Shown: positions 17,897 to 27,716, numbered from the stretch's first letter. The stretch: 64,000 nt of DNA from an uncultured Muribaculum sp. (GCF_910583865.1 NZ_CAJTYX010000012.1:1-64000), one strand, 5' to 3'. Notes: generated by a model from the sequence alone, not told the origin. Numbers and translations are program-made.

Positions 17897-18514
17897 GTTG
17901 GGCTGTGGATTGGCTTCCGGAATCTGGCAGAACACGGTGAGGGTGAATCCGTTCTTCTCGGCAATGTTGTGCTCGAACATCCATTTGCGCGTCTGCGCGA
18001 TTGCATCTACTATCGAACCGGATCCGGTGCCGCCTGCAAGGCCGCAGAATAGGTGTATGTTGATTGTGCTCCCTACCTCTTTTTGCTGAACTTCCTGCAC
18101 GGCATTCGCAAGTTTCGAGAGGTATGCGTCGATGTTGGATGCGAAGAGCAGACGCCCGGCACGGCGCTTCTGGTCGGCGGCGGCGCCTACCGGGCATACG
18201 GCAGACTGTGTGGCGCCTACGTTGCCGAGTATGCCGGTCAGTCGCGGATATCCTTTGGGATTGGCGAATATGGCATCGATATTGCTATGTGTCTTTATAT
18301 CGACGAAGTCGTTAGTCTCGAATACGCAGTTTCCGTGTATTGTCTGGTAGGTGATGTCGGAAGCGTCGAGCATGGCCCGGTCGCTGTCTACATATATGAA
18401 TCCGATAGGTAGGTTGCGACGCTGGGCAGCATCAAATTCTGTCCACAGGCGCTGACGGAATGCTTTGAGAATCTTTCCTCCGGTGCCTCCGAGACCAATT
18501 AGAATATCAGCCAT
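17894..18514 (-). CDS. Tubulin/FtsZ-like GTPase, N-terminal nucleotide-binding part of the interrupted gene
   Basis: Carries the diagnostic GTP-binding features of the tubulin/FtsZ superfamily: an N-terminal ILIGLGGTGGK loop (residues 4-14) and the tubulin signature GGTGSGS at 161-167. The open frame ends at a TGA after ...EANPQPN (codon 207), and coding sequence resumes at once in the same frame. Family knowledge: Tubulin_2/FtsZl-1 proteins are large tubulin relatives proposed to work in membrane remodelling rather than division. The start ATG follows the three-TM gene by 39 bp. Whether the gene is dead, a sequencing error, or read through cannot be told from one sequence. Confidence 0.85.
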   Translation of the reverse strand: MADILIGLGGTGGKILKAFRQRLWTEFDAAQRRNLPIGFIYVDSDRAMLDASDITYQTIHGNCVFETNDFVDIKTHSNIDAIFANPKGYPRLTGILGNVGATQSAVCPVGAAADQKRRAGRLLFASNIDAYLSKLANAVQEVQQKEVGSTINIHLFCGLAGGTGSGSIVDAIAQTRKWMFEHNIAEKNGFTLTVFCQIPEANPQPN

Positions 18515-18553
18515 AATGGTTGTAGGTGTTATATAGGTATTATTGTGTTAAGT

Positions 18554-19093
18554 CTAAAAATTTAAAGATGAGGCCGATGATGATGACGAGTAGCTTCCAC
18601 CCCTGTACGTGTCGGCAGACAGGTCACGACGGCTGCGCCTGCGTGACGGGATTAAGAATCCTGCGGCAACGGTCACCCCGGTGAAGGCTGCGAGCCATAG
18701 CCAGCGGCGCAGGATATATCCGGACAGTACGTCATCAACAAGCTGCTTCAAGGTGACAGCTCCATCCTCAAGTCCTTGTCGTCCGGTCTCTACATAGTCG
18801 GCCATTCCGGGCACTTCATCCACGAGCGTCTGTATGCTCTGCGTGTCGGCGAGCATTGATGCCACCCGGGCGCTTTCCATAGCCGTTTCGGCATATCCTT
18901 TCACTGCTTCCGCCCCGAAAAGGAGCACAAACTGGAATGATGCCAGCACAAGGAGCACAAGTGAAAGAAGCCCATTGGCCAACCACGACGTGCGTGCCAT
19001 ATGGTGGAGCAACAACGCTACGGCCGTTGTCAGTGCCAAAGCGGCACCCACTCCGGTAATAAGAGAAGATAAGAAAGCCCAAACGGTGTCCAT
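18554..19093 (-). CDS. Three-TM membrane protein, first gene of the tubulin-like operon
   Basis: 179-residue inner-membrane protein of unknown function. Transmembrane helices lie at about 8-30, 38-60 and 131-149. A helical 70-residue loop (61-130) sits between TM2 and TM3. An Arg-rich stretch right after TM3 (RRRSRRD) puts the C-terminus in the cytoplasm by the positive-inside rule, so the loop should face the periplasm. The tail is Ser-rich. I chose the ATG at 19093; a GTG at 19111 with a purine-rich AGGAAG upstream is an alternative. As the tubulin-like gene follows directly, the basic tail is a natural candidate for contacting it. Confidence 0.7.
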   Translation of the reverse strand: MDTVWAFLSSLITGVGAALALTTAVALLLHHMARTSWLANGLLSLVLLVLASFQFVLLFGAEAVKGYAETAMESARVASMLADTQSIQTLVDEVPGMADYVETGRQGLEDGAVTLKQLVDDVLSGYILRRWLWLAAFTGVTVAAGFLIPSRRRSRRDLSADTYRGGSYSSSSSASSLNF

Positions 19094-19176
19094 GGCGTGA
19101 TTGAATTGCACTGTAAGTTGTGTTCTTCCTGGCAGTCATGTTAACAGCCGAAAAAGTCGGAAGATGTAGATATGGG

Positions 19177-19208
19177 CAAATTTAAAGTATTTTTCATAGT
19201 CCCGCAAC
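19177..19208 (-). promoter_or_regulatory. Promoter of the tubulin-like operon
   Basis: The minus strand shows GTTG (-33, 19205-19208), 20 nt, then TAAATTTG (-7, 19177-19184), an exact match to TAnnTTTG. It is the only good promoter I see for the eight genes down to 9167, whose gaps are 29-93 bp. Confidence 0.65.
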
Positions 19209-19340
19209 TTTTTCCAGCCAATTTAACTTTGCGATTTCAAATTTTTGATGTTTCCCGCCGGCTGCATGTCATTTGTCAGGTATTAGGCCAAATAATACAT
19301 ACCAAATAATACATAAGAGTAGTATATCTCTATGAAGTAG

Positions 19341-19374
19341 CGGCGCCGAAATGCATGTAAGCATTCCGGCGCCG
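19341..19374 (-). terminator. Hairpin after the PFOR gene
   Basis: A 14-bp GC-rich stem with one mismatch (19341-19354 with 19361-19374) and a 6-nt loop lies 28 bp after the PFOR stop codon. No T-run follows, so it may be a weak or factor-assisted terminator, or an RNA 3' end protector. Confidence 0.5.
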
Positions 19375-19401
19375 ACGGATATCAGTAGTTTATGAGTAAA
19401 C

Positions 19402-22400
19402 TTACTTGTTCTCGAGTGTCTCTACTTCGGGATCAACACCCCACTGCTGCTGGGCGAGACGCTTGTAGTTGTTGTAGCGCCACTGGGCGTTGGCCTTTGC
19501 TGCTGCGAACAGCTCGGCGGCCTCGGTGGGATACTGCTTCATCACGGAAGCGTAGCGCACCTCTCCCTTGAGGAAGCCCTCGAACTCGTCCCAGTTCGGC
19601 TCCTTGCTGTCGAGGGTGAAGGGGTTCTTGCCCTCCATCTCGGCTGCGGGATTGTAGCGCCAGAGGTGCCAGTAGCCGCAAGCGACCGCGTTGGCCTCTT
19701 CCTGCTGAGCCTTGCCCATTCCGGCCTTGATGCCGTGGTTGATACAGGGAGCGTAGGCGATGATCAGCGAAGGACCGTCGTAAGCCTCGGCCTCGCGGAT
19801 AGCCTTGAGGGTCTGGGCCTGGTCGGCACCCATAGCCACCTGTGCGACATATACGTAGCCGTAAGTGGTGGCGATAAGGCCGAGGTCCTTCTTGCGGATG
19901 CGCTTGCCGGAAGCGGCAAACTTGGCGATAGCACCCAGAGGTGTGGCCTTGGAGGCCTGGCCGCCGGTGTTGGAGTAAACCTCGGTGTCGAGCACGAGGA
20001 TGTTGACATCTTTGCCCGATGCGATCACGTGGTCGAGACCGCCGAAGCCGATATCGTAGGAAGCGCCGTCACCACCGATGATCCACTGGCTGCGCTTAAC
20101 GAGATAGTGCTTGAGTTCGAGCACCTTCTTGCATGCGGTGCATCCGCAGGCTTCCATCAGCGGGATGAGGGCATCGGCTATTTCACGTGAGCGGTCGGCG
20201 TTGTCTTTCTCGTCGAGCCACTGGGTGGCGAGAGACTTGATCTCTTCGGAGCATGTCGGGCAATCGAGCAGGGCGCGCACGTCGGCATCGACGCGGGCAC
20301 GGAGCTTGTCGTTGGCGAGTGTCATGCCGAGACCGAACTCGCAGAAGTCCTCGAAGAGGCTGTTGGCCCATGCCGGACCGTGTCCTTTCTCGTCGGTGGT
20401 GTAAGGTGTCGAGGGTACCGAACCTGAATAGATCGATGAGCAACCGGTGGCGTTGGCCACGATCTCGCGGTTGCCGAAGAGCTGGGTGATGAGCTTGACA
20501 TAAGGTGTCTCGCCGCATCCCGAGCAGGCACCGGAGAATTCGAAGAGCGGGGTGGCGAACTGCGAGTTCTTCACGTTGGCTTTCACGTCGACGAGGTTCT
20601 GCTTCGACTTCACGGAAGCCACGCAGTAATCCCACTCGGCCTGTACGGGGAGCTGAGTCTCGAGAGGTTTCATCACAAGGGCCTTGTTTCCCTTCTTGCC
20701 GGGGCAGACATCCACACAGTTGGAGCAGCCGAGGCAGTCGAGCACGTCTACGCTTTGGATGAAGCGCATGCCTGTGAACTGCTTGCCGATGGCGGGAATC
20801 GTATCGTTCTCGCCGAAGGGAGCAGCTGCCATCTCCTCGGGTGTGAGGACGAACGGACGGATGGCGGCGTGGGGGCAGACATAGGCGCACTTGTTACACT
20901 GGATACAGTTCTCTTCGAGCCATTCTGGAACGAAGGCTGCCACACCGCGTTTCTCAAACGTTGCTGTGCCCTGCTGCCATGTGCCGTCGGTGAAATCGAC
21001 GAACGTGCTTACGGGAAGGAGGTCGCCGTCCTGTGCGTTGATAGGACGCACCACGTTGTTGATGAAAGCGGGGTCGTTGTTGCATGCGGCAGCGTCATCG
21101 GGAAGCTGTGCCCATGCGGGATCAACGGCGAGCTTGTGGTATTCACCGCCACGGTCAACGGCTGCGTAGTTCTTGTCTACCACGTCCTGTCCCTTCTTGC
21201 CGTAGCTCTTCACGATGAACTTCTTCATCTGCTCTACTGCGAGATCCACGGGGATTACCTCGGTGATGCGGAAGAACGCCGACTGGAGTATGGTGTTGGT
21301 GCGGTTGCCGAGGCCGATTTCCTGGGCGATCTTGGTCGCGTTGATATAATATACGGTGATGTCGTTCTGAGCGAAGTAGCGCTTAACCTTTGCGGGAAGG
21401 TTCTTGGCCAGCTCATCGGCATCCCAGATGGTGTTGAGCAGGAACGTTCCACCCTTGCGCAGGCCGCGTGTCACATCATACATGTGGAGGTAGGCCTGTA
21501 CGTGGCAAGCCACGAAGTTGGGGGTGGTCACCAGGTAGGTGGAGCGGATAGGCTCGTCGCCGAAGCGGAGGTGCGAGCAGGTGAAGCCTCCAGACTTCTT
21601 GGAGTCGTAGGAGAAATATGCCTGGCAGTATTTGTCGGTATTGTCACCGATGATCTTGACGGAGTTCTTGTTGGCACCGACCGTACCGTCTGCGCCGAGT
21701 CCGTAGAACTTGGCCTCGAATGTGCCTGCGGCGCCGAGGGCTATCTCTTCCTTCATGGGGAGTGACTGGAAGGTCACGTCGTCGACGATACCTACCGAGA
21801 AGTGGTTCTTGGGCTCGGGAAGTGCGAGATTTTCGAACACCGATATGATTTGTGCGGGAGTGGTGTCCTTCGAAGCGAGACCATAGCGGCCGCCTACGAT
21901 GACGGGAGCGTTCTCAACGCCATAGAAGCAGTCTACTACGTCGAGGTAAAGAGGCTCTCCGTTGGCGCCCGGTTCTTTGGTGCGGTCGAGCACGGCGATT
22001 TTCTTGGCGGTCTTGGGGACTGCGGCAAGGAAGTGCTTTGCCGAGAAGGGACGATAGAGGTGTACGCTCACCAGACCTACCTTCTCCCCGTTGGCGTTGA
22101 GATGGTCGATAGCCTCCTGTGCGGCCTGGGTCACAGAACCCATGGCGATGATCACACGCTCGGCGTCCTCTGCACCGTAGTAGTTGAACAGGCCGTATTT
22201 GCGTCCGGTGATTTCGGAAATCTTGGCCATGTATTCCTCTACTATGGCGGGAACGGCGTCATAATACTTGTTGCATGCCTCGCGATGCTGGAAGAACACG
22301 TCGGGGTTCTCGGCCATACCGCGGGCCACGGGGGCATCGGGATTGAGAGCGCGGGCACGGAACTCGGCGAGGGCCTCGCGGTCTACCAGGGGAGCGAGGT

Positions 22401-22974
22401 CGTCGTTGTCGAGAGCCTCGATTTTCTGTATCTCATGGCTGGTGCGGAACCCGTCGAAGAAGTTGACGAAAGGCACGCGGCTCTTTATTGTCGAAAGATG
22501 TGCCACTCCTGCGAGATCCATCACTTCCTGCACCGAGCCTTCAGCCAGCATGGCGAAACCAGTCTGGCGCACCGACATGACGTCCTGATGGTCGCCGAAG
22601 ATGCTGAGGGCGTGGCTTGCGAGAGTACGTGCCGACACGTGGAAAACGCAGGGGAGCAGCTCGCCTGCAATCTTATACATGTTGGGGATCATCAGCAGCA
22701 AACCCTGCGATGCTGTATAGGTAGTGGTGAGCGCACCGGCCTGGAGCGATCCATGGACTGCTCCTGCAGCACCGGCTTCCGACTGCATCTCCTGCACGAG
22801 CACAGTCTCGCCAAAGATGTTCTTACGACCGGCAGCGGCCCACTCATCGACATATTCCGCCATTGTCGACGAAGGTGTGATGGGGTATATGGCTGCTACT
22901 TCCGAGAACATGTAGCTCACATGCGCAGCGGCCTGGTTTCCATCACAGGTCAGGAATTTTTTTTCTTTACTCAT
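19402..22974 (-). CDS. nifJ: Pyruvate:ferredoxin (flavodoxin) oxidoreductase
   Basis: Single-chain homodimeric PFOR that converts pyruvate and CoA to acetyl-CoA, CO2 and reduced ferredoxin. Domains in order: N-terminal pyrimidine-binding domain (YPITPSSTMAEY near 30), transketolase-C-like domain II, EKR domain, two [4Fe-4S] ferredoxin-type sites (CIQCNKCAYVCP near 690 and CLGCSNCVDVCP near 745), and the TPP-binding domain with GDGASYDIGFGG. The length of 1190 aa is typical, and all cofactor motifs are present. The gene stands alone with its own strong promoter, divergent from the glp operon. It is a central enzyme of anaerobic carbon flow to acetate. Confidence 0.97.
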   Translation of the reverse strand: MSKEKKFLTCDGNQAAAHVSYMFSEVAAIYPITPSSTMAEYVDEWAAAGRKNIFGETVLVQEMQSEAGAAGAVHGSLQAGALTTTYTASQGLLLMIPNMYKIAGELLPCVFHVSARTLASHALSIFGDHQDVMSVRQTGFAMLAEGSVQEVMDLAGVAHLSTIKSRVPFVNFFDGFRTSHEIQKIEALDNDDLAPLVDREALAEFRARALNPDAPVARGMAENPDVFFQHREACNKYYDAVPAIVEEYMAKISEITGRKYGLFNYYGAEDAERVIIAMGSVTQAAQEAIDHLNANGEKVGLVSVHLYRPFSAKHFLAAVPKTAKKIAVLDRTKEPGANGEPLYLDVVDCFYGVENAPVIVGGRYGLASKDTTPAQIISVFENLALPEPKNHFSVGIVDDVTFQSLPMKEEIALGAAGTFEAKFYGLGADGTVGANKNSVKIIGDNTDKYCQAYFSYDSKKSGGFTCSHLRFGDEPIRSTYLVTTPNFVACHVQAYLHMYDVTRGLRKGGTFLLNTIWDADELAKNLPAKVKRYFAQNDITVYYINATKIAQEIGLGNRTNTILQSAFFRITEVIPVDLAVEQMKKFIVKSYGKKGQDVVDKNYAAVDRGGEYHKLAVDPAWAQLPDDAAACNNDPAFINNVVRPINAQDGDLLPVSTFVDFTDGTWQQGTATFEKRGVAAFVPEWLEENCIQCNKCAYVCPHAAIRPFVLTPEEMAAAPFGENDTIPAIGKQFTGMRFIQSVDVLDCLGCSNCVDVCPGKKGNKALVMKPLETQLPVQAEWDYCVASVKSKQNLVDVKANVKNSQFATPLFEFSGACSGCGETPYVKLITQLFGNREIVANATGCSSIYSGSVPSTPYTTDEKGHGPAWANSLFEDFCEFGLGMTLANDKLRARVDADVRALLDCPTCSEEIKSLATQWLDEKDNADRSREIADALIPLMEACGCTACKKVLELKHYLVKRSQWIIGGDGASYDIGFGGLDHVIASGKDVNILVLDTEVYSNTGGQASKATPLGAIAKFAASGKRIRKKDLGLIATTYGYVYVAQVAMGADQAQTLKAIREAEAYDGPSLIIAYAPCINHGIKAGMGKAQQEEANAVACGYWHLWRYNPAAEMEGKNPFTLDSKEPNWDEFEGFLKGEVRYASVMKQYPTEAAELFAAAKANAQWRYNNYKRLAQQQWGVDPEVETLENK

Positions 22975-23064
22975 AACTCTAATTATTGGAAATTGTAATT
23001 TCTATCTGTTGGATGATATTGAGGACCGGGGGGAGACGGAGGAGAATGTCAGTCCGGTCTGCGG

Positions 23065-23096
23065 CAAAATTAGTCAATTTAGCCGAACCGACCAAA
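23065..23096 (-). promoter_or_regulatory. Promoter of the PFOR gene
   Basis: TTTG (-33, 23093-23096), 20-nt spacer and TAATTTTG (-7, 23065-23072) on the minus strand give an exact Bacteroidetes consensus. The 5' leader is about 90 nt. In the rest of the 450-bp divergent region I see only a short GATTTG/CAAATC inverted repeat (23140-23160), a possible regulator site. Confidence 0.8.
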
Positions 23097-23275
23097 TTTT
23101 TTAGAGCTTGCGGCAACTGTGTTTTCACAACGATGAAATGATTTGAACCCGTTGCAAATCAAACCCCATCCGACATCTCGTGCGCCATATTGAACAAATC
23201 TCCGCCGACGGAATGTTTTATAGGGGTAGGAATCTAAAAAATATATCCTCGTTGCGAAAAAATAGTGCAATGATT

Positions 23276-23306
23276 TTCGTTTTCATTGAAAAAATATTTA
23301 CTTTTG
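23276..23306 (+). promoter_or_regulatory. Promoter of the glpABC-glpT-glpQ operon
   Basis: TTCG (-33-like), 19-nt spacer and TACTTTTG (-7, 23299-23306) match the Bacteroidetes promoter well. A leader of about 115 nt follows, with a small hairpin (GATAC/GTATC near 23368-23381) and the palindrome ATCATGCATGAT before glpA. Confidence 0.6.
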
Positions 23307-23425
23307 CGATGAAACTTTAAAATTGCCTCTGCTCTTCGCTCCGAAAGAAGCTGCAAGTACTCACGATACTCCGGTATCATGCATGATGGACTGTCAACCC
23401 TAAATAATTATATATCTGTTTGGTC

Positions 23426-25090
23426 ATGAATAACAACAACGTTACTACCCGCTACGACGTGATTGTGATAGGCGGCGGAGCAACCGGTGCCGGCACTGCA
23501 CGCGACTGCGCCATGCGTGGCCTTAGGACGCTCCTTGTGGAACGGTTTGATTTTACCGCCGGTGCCACAGGACGCAATCACGGGCTGCTTCACAGCGGTG
23601 CCCGCTATGCCGTGACCGACGGTGAGTCGGCTGCGGAATGTATTAAGGAAAACATGATCCTGAGGCGCATCGCACGTCATTGCGTAGAGGACACCGGAGG
23701 ATTGTTTATCACTCTGCCTGAAGATGACCTCGACTATCAAAAGACTTTCATAGAGGCTTGTCACAAGGCCGGAATCGGGGCAGAGGCCATTGATCCGCGT
23801 GAGGCATTACGCATAGAGCCTGCCGTCAATCCCTATATCACCGGTGCCGTGAAAGTACCGGACGGGGCAATCGATCCGTTCCGTCTCACGGTGGCCAATG
23901 TGGTGTCGGCCAGGCAGAACGGCGCCGATGTGCTCACCTACCATCAGGTAGTGGCGTTTGAGCGTGATGGCGATCGTCTGACAGGTGTTAAGCTTCGTGA
24001 CACACGCAACGGGGAGGAACGTGTCGAGCACGCCGACCTTATGATCAACGCCGGCGGCATATGGGGGCACAACATTGCGGCTCTTGCCGGCATAACAATA
24101 AATATGTTCCCTGCGAAAGGTGCACTCTTGATTTTCGGCCACAGGGTCAACAATGTTGTGATAAACCGCTGTCGCAAGCCCGCCGACGCCGACATATTGG
24201 TGCCGGGCGACACTATATCGCTTATCGGCACCACATCCTCCCGTGTGCCTTATGACCAGATTGACAATATGGAGGTCACTCCCGAGGAGGTCGACGTACT
24301 GTTGCGCGAAGGTATCAAGATTGCTCCGGCACTGGCATATACGCGTATATTGCGCGCATATGCCGGGGTTCGCCCGTTGGTAGCCGCCGACAACGATCCG
24401 TCGGGACGCTCCATATCGCGAGGCATCGTGTGTCTCGACCATGCGGTGCGCGACGGTGTGGAAGGCTTGATAACCATCACCGGCGGCAAGCTGATGACCT
24501 ATCGCCTGATGGCCGAATGGGCCACCGACATGGCCATGAAGAAACTTGGACGTACCGGTGCGTGCTCGACCGCCGAAACGCCTCTGCCCGGCTCGGAGCT
24601 TGACGGAAGCTATGGCAAGGAGCCGGCATTCACCCATCATCACGCCCACACCATATCTTTGCCGGTCGGACAGAAGGCGGCTGAGGACCGCCACGGCACA
24701 CTCAGCTCGCAGATAGAGTTCAACAGCCTGGAAGATGAGGCCGTTGTGTGCGAGTGCGAGCAGGTAAGCGTCGGGGAGATAAAATATGCCGTCGATCATC
24801 TGCATGTGGAGAACTTGATCAATCTAAGGCGACGCACACGCCTCGGCATGGGCACATGTCAGGGTGAGTTGTGTGCATGTCGCGCCGCAGGCCTTCTTGT
24901 AAAGGCCAACAACTGTGCCGAACGCACGTTGCGTGACCTGTCGTCGTTCATCAACGAACGATGGAAAGGCATGTGTCCCGTATCGTGGGGGGAGACGTTG
25001 GTGGAAGGCCAGTTCATGTCGTGGCTCTACGAAGGAGTTTGCGGCATCGACAAGATCGCGCTGCCTGAGGATGTGATAGACACAAAATAA
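23426..25090 (+). CDS. glpA: Anaerobic glycerol-3-phosphate dehydrogenase, subunit A
   Basis: Catalytic FAD subunit that oxidises sn-glycerol-3-phosphate to dihydroxyacetone phosphate in the GlpABC complex. The N-terminal Rossmann motif VIVIGGGATGAGTARDCA is followed by the DAO-type fold. Near the C-terminus is a BFD-like [2Fe-2S] domain with CECEQVS and GTCQGELCAC. The length (~554 aa) matches E. coli GlpA (542 aa). I use the ATG at 23426 rather than a TTG six bases earlier. It leads glpB and glpC, so electrons probably pass to menaquinone. Confidence 0.96.
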   Translation: MNNNNVTTRYDVIVIGGGATGAGTARDCAMRGLRTLLVERFDFTAGATGRNHGLLHSGARYAVTDGESAAECIKENMILRRIARHCVEDTGGLFITLPEDDLDYQKTFIEACHKAGIGAEAIDPREALRIEPAVNPYITGAVKVPDGAIDPFRLTVANVVSARQNGADVLTYHQVVAFERDGDRLTGVKLRDTRNGEERVEHADLMINAGGIWGHNIAALAGITINMFPAKGALLIFGHRVNNVVINRCRKPADADILVPGDTISLIGTTSSRVPYDQIDNMEVTPEEVDVLLREGIKIAPALAYTRILRAYAGVRPLVAADNDPSGRSISRGIVCLDHAVRDGVEGLITITGGKLMTYRLMAEWATDMAMKKLGRTGACSTAETPLPGSELDGSYGKEPAFTHHHAHTISLPVGQKAAEDRHGTLSSQIEFNSLEDEAVVCECEQVSVGEIKYAVDHLHVENLINLRRRTRLGMGTCQGELCACRAAGLLVKANNCAERTLRDLSSFINERWKGMCPVSWGETLVEGQFMSWLYEGVCGIDKIALPEDVIDTK

Positions 25091-25123
25091 ACGGTCAACC
25101 GAAATTCAGCCAACTGTATAGAC

Positions 25124-26392
25124 ATGAAATATGATACCATAATAATAGGCGGAGGCATGGGTGGCCTGGTCACGGGCATAAATCTGCTGCGCCAAGGGCA
25201 GAAGGTGGTCATCATATCGGCCGGACAGAGCGCCCTGCATTTCAATTCCGGCTCGTTCGGATTATATGGACATCATGACGGGAAGGATGTTGTCGACAAC
25301 CCGCTCGAACTTATCGCCACACTGCACGAATCGCACCCCTACGGCAAGGTAGGAATCGACAATATACGGCGTTATATCCCGCAGGTCCGGCCTCTGTTTG
25401 CCGATGCCGGAATCTCCCTGTATGGCGACGAGAGACGCAACCACTACCGCCTCACCCCGATAGGAATGTTCAAGCCGGCCTGGCTCTCGATGGAGGGATA
25501 TGCCACGGTAGCCGACAGCAGTTCACTCCCGTGGGGAAAGACTCTTCTGGTGAATATAAGTGGATATCTCGACTTTTATCCTCAGTTCATAGCTCGCGGA
25601 CTGGAGAAGGCGGGAATAGAGACTGTGAGCCGAACGTTCACTCTTGATTCACTACAGCATCTGCGCAAGAGCGCCACCGAGATGCGTGCCACCAACATGG
25701 CGAGAGTGCTTGACGGGAAGGTGATTCTCGATGTCTCCCACCATATCAACCGTTTTGTCGATGAGACCGGCGCTACCACTGTGGTAATGCCGGCTGTGGT
25801 GGGACTGTTCGACGAGTCGCCGGTGAAAGTCCTTCGGGAGCAGGTGAAAGTGCCGCTCTACATGGTCTCAACCATACCTATGTCGGTGGGCGGAATGAGG
25901 GCGCAGATGAAGCTGCGCACATGGTTCCACAGTCATGGCGGAACATATCTCCTTGGCGACACTGTCACCGGTGGTACGATCTCCGGCGGTCGGTTGAAGG
26001 AGATTCACACCGCCAATCTGTCCGACATGCCTCTTGCCGCCGACAACTATGTCATTGCCTCAGGCTCGTTCCTGAGCCACGGACTTGAGGCTAACCCCGA
26101 CCGGGTGTTCGAGCCTATATTCGGCCTGGATGTAGTGGCCGACGCCGACAGGCCGGATTGGTGTGCTCCCGACTTGTACAAGGAACAGAATTTCGAGCAT
26201 TACGGCATCGTCACCGATGAGTCGCTGCGTGCGAGCCATCACGGTGTGACCATCGATAATCTGTTCGCTGTAGGTGCGGTGATAGGAGGATGCAATGCCT
26301 TGAAAGAGGAGTCCGGAGCCGGCATAACCTTGATGACATCATTCAAAGTATCCGAGCAGATACTTAACGGAAAGAAAGGAGGCAAGCTATGA
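25124..26392 (+). CDS. glpB: Anaerobic glycerol-3-phosphate dehydrogenase, subunit B
   Basis: Second flavin-binding subunit of GlpABC. The N-terminal dinucleotide-binding motif TIIIGGGMGGLVTGINLL starts at residue 5. A C-terminal segment NLFAVGAVIGGCN completes the FAD fold. Length 422 aa, as expected. It begins 33 bp after glpA, and its stop overlaps the glpC start (ATGA), which suggests translational coupling of the three subunits. Confidence 0.95.
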   Translation: MKYDTIIIGGGMGGLVTGINLLRQGQKVVIISAGQSALHFNSGSFGLYGHHDGKDVVDNPLELIATLHESHPYGKVGIDNIRRYIPQVRPLFADAGISLYGDERRNHYRLTPIGMFKPAWLSMEGYATVADSSSLPWGKTLLVNISGYLDFYPQFIARGLEKAGIETVSRTFTLDSLQHLRKSATEMRATNMARVLDGKVILDVSHHINRFVDETGATTVVMPAVVGLFDESPVKVLREQVKVPLYMVSTIPMSVGGMRAQMKLRTWFHSHGGTYLLGDTVTGGTISGGRLKEIHTANLSDMPLAADNYVIASGSFLSHGLEANPDRVFEPIFGLDVVADADRPDWCAPDLYKEQNFEHYGIVTDESLRASHHGVTIDNLFAVGAVIGGCNALKEESGAGITLMTSFKVSEQILNGKKGGKL

Positions 26393-27693
26393 GCAACCCT
26401 GCAATAAGCCCTTCGGAGGCACGTGTGCAGTCGCTGAAAAGTCCCTGCTATCAGGCAACCAACATAAGCGACAATAATTTTGAGGATTGCATAAAGTGTA
26501 CGATCTGCACCGTTTACTGTCCGGTGACTCCGGTTAATCCGGACTTCCCCGGCCCGAAGCAGGCCGGTCCCGACGGCGAACGCTATCGTCTGAAGAAACC
26601 GTTCTACTACGATGAAGCACTGAAGTATTGTCTCAACTGCAAGAGATGTGAAGTGGCGTGTCCCTCCAATGTACGCATTGGCGACATCATACAGTCGGCG
26701 CGTGTGCACTACAGCAAGAAAAAGCCTTCGCTACGCGACAAGATGCTCGCGTCGACAGACTTCGTCGGCACGATGGCTACCCCGTTCGCTCCGATTGTCA
26801 ACGGCATGCTCCATCTTAAGCCGATGAAAGTGGTGCTCGACAAGGTGATGGGGATAGATAAGCACCGCCAGTTCCCATCCTACAGCCACACAACCTTCAC
26901 GTCATGGTTCAAGCGCCATGCCGCTAAGGATCAGGCGCGGTATGCGCGTCAGGTGAGCTACTTCCACGGATGCTATGTCAATTACAACTACCCGCAGCTT
27001 GGCAAGGACTTCGTGAATGTGATGAATGCCGTTGGCTACGGAGTCAATCTTCTTGAAAAGGAGAAATGCTGCGGTGTTGCGAAGATCGCCAACAATCTTG
27101 TGGATGCAGCACGCCGCGATGCCGAGATCAATCTCGCATCGATACGCAAGTCGGTGGGGCAGGGCATGGAAGTGCTTACCACCAGCTCGACATGTACGCT
27201 GACAATGCGTGACGAATACCGCCATATTCTCGACATGGACACCGCCGACGTTCGCGAGCATATACAGCTTGCCACACGCTTCATATATAAACTTCTCGAC
27301 GAAGGTAAGATAAAGGTTGCGTTCCGCTCCGACTTCCGCCGACGTGTGGCATATCACACGCCGTGTCACATGGAAAAACTGGGTTGGGCCATATACTCCA
27401 CGTCTTTGCTGAAGATGATTCCTGGACTGGAGTTTGTTCCGCTGGAGTCGGCCTGCTGCGGAATCGCCGGGACTTACGGGTTCAAGAAAGAGAATTACAG
27501 GTACTCTCAGCAGATAGGCGACGTGCTGTTCGAGCAGATACGGCATGCAGGCATCGACAGTGTGGCCACCGATTGCGAGACGTGCAAGTGGCAGATCGAG
27601 ATGTCGACCGGAGTGCATGTAGACAATCCGATAAGTATATTCGCCGAGGCGCTCGATATAGAGGAGACACGCCGTTTGAACGGCCTTCTCTGA
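26389..27693 (+). CDS. glpC: Anaerobic glycerol-3-phosphate dehydrogenase, subunit C
   Basis: Iron-sulfur subunit that anchors GlpAB and delivers electrons to quinone. Two ferredoxin-type cysteine clusters are seen (Cys34/37/40/44 and Cys81/84/87/91). Two cysteine-rich CCG domains follow, with KCCGVAK and ACCGIAG. Length 434 aa, close to E. coli GlpC (396 aa). Overlap with glpB by ATGA. It is followed by a 155-bp gap holding a strong hairpin before glpT. Confidence 0.95.
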   Translation: MSNPAISPSEARVQSLKSPCYQATNISDNNFEDCIKCTICTVYCPVTPVNPDFPGPKQAGPDGERYRLKKPFYYDEALKYCLNCKRCEVACPSNVRIGDIIQSARVHYSKKKPSLRDKMLASTDFVGTMATPFAPIVNGMLHLKPMKVVLDKVMGIDKHRQFPSYSHTTFTSWFKRHAAKDQARYARQVSYFHGCYVNYNYPQLGKDFVNVMNAVGYGVNLLEKEKCCGVAKIANNLVDAARRDAEINLASIRKSVGQGMEVLTTSSTCTLTMRDEYRHILDMDTADVREHIQLATRFIYKLLDEGKIKVAFRSDFRRRVAYHTPCHMEKLGWAIYSTSLLKMIPGLEFVPLESACCGIAGTYGFKKENYRYSQQIGDVLFEQIRHAGIDSVATDCETCKWQIEMSTGVHVDNPISIFAEALDIEETRRLNGLL

Positions 27694-27716
27694 TTCCTAA
27701 TAGAATGACGGTACTA

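Noticed and set aside
20755..22998. Two long plus-strand open frames (336 and 398 codons) opposite the PFOR gene
   Set aside because: Both lie wholly within a well-supported PFOR gene and have compositions expected from reading GC-rich codons backwards.
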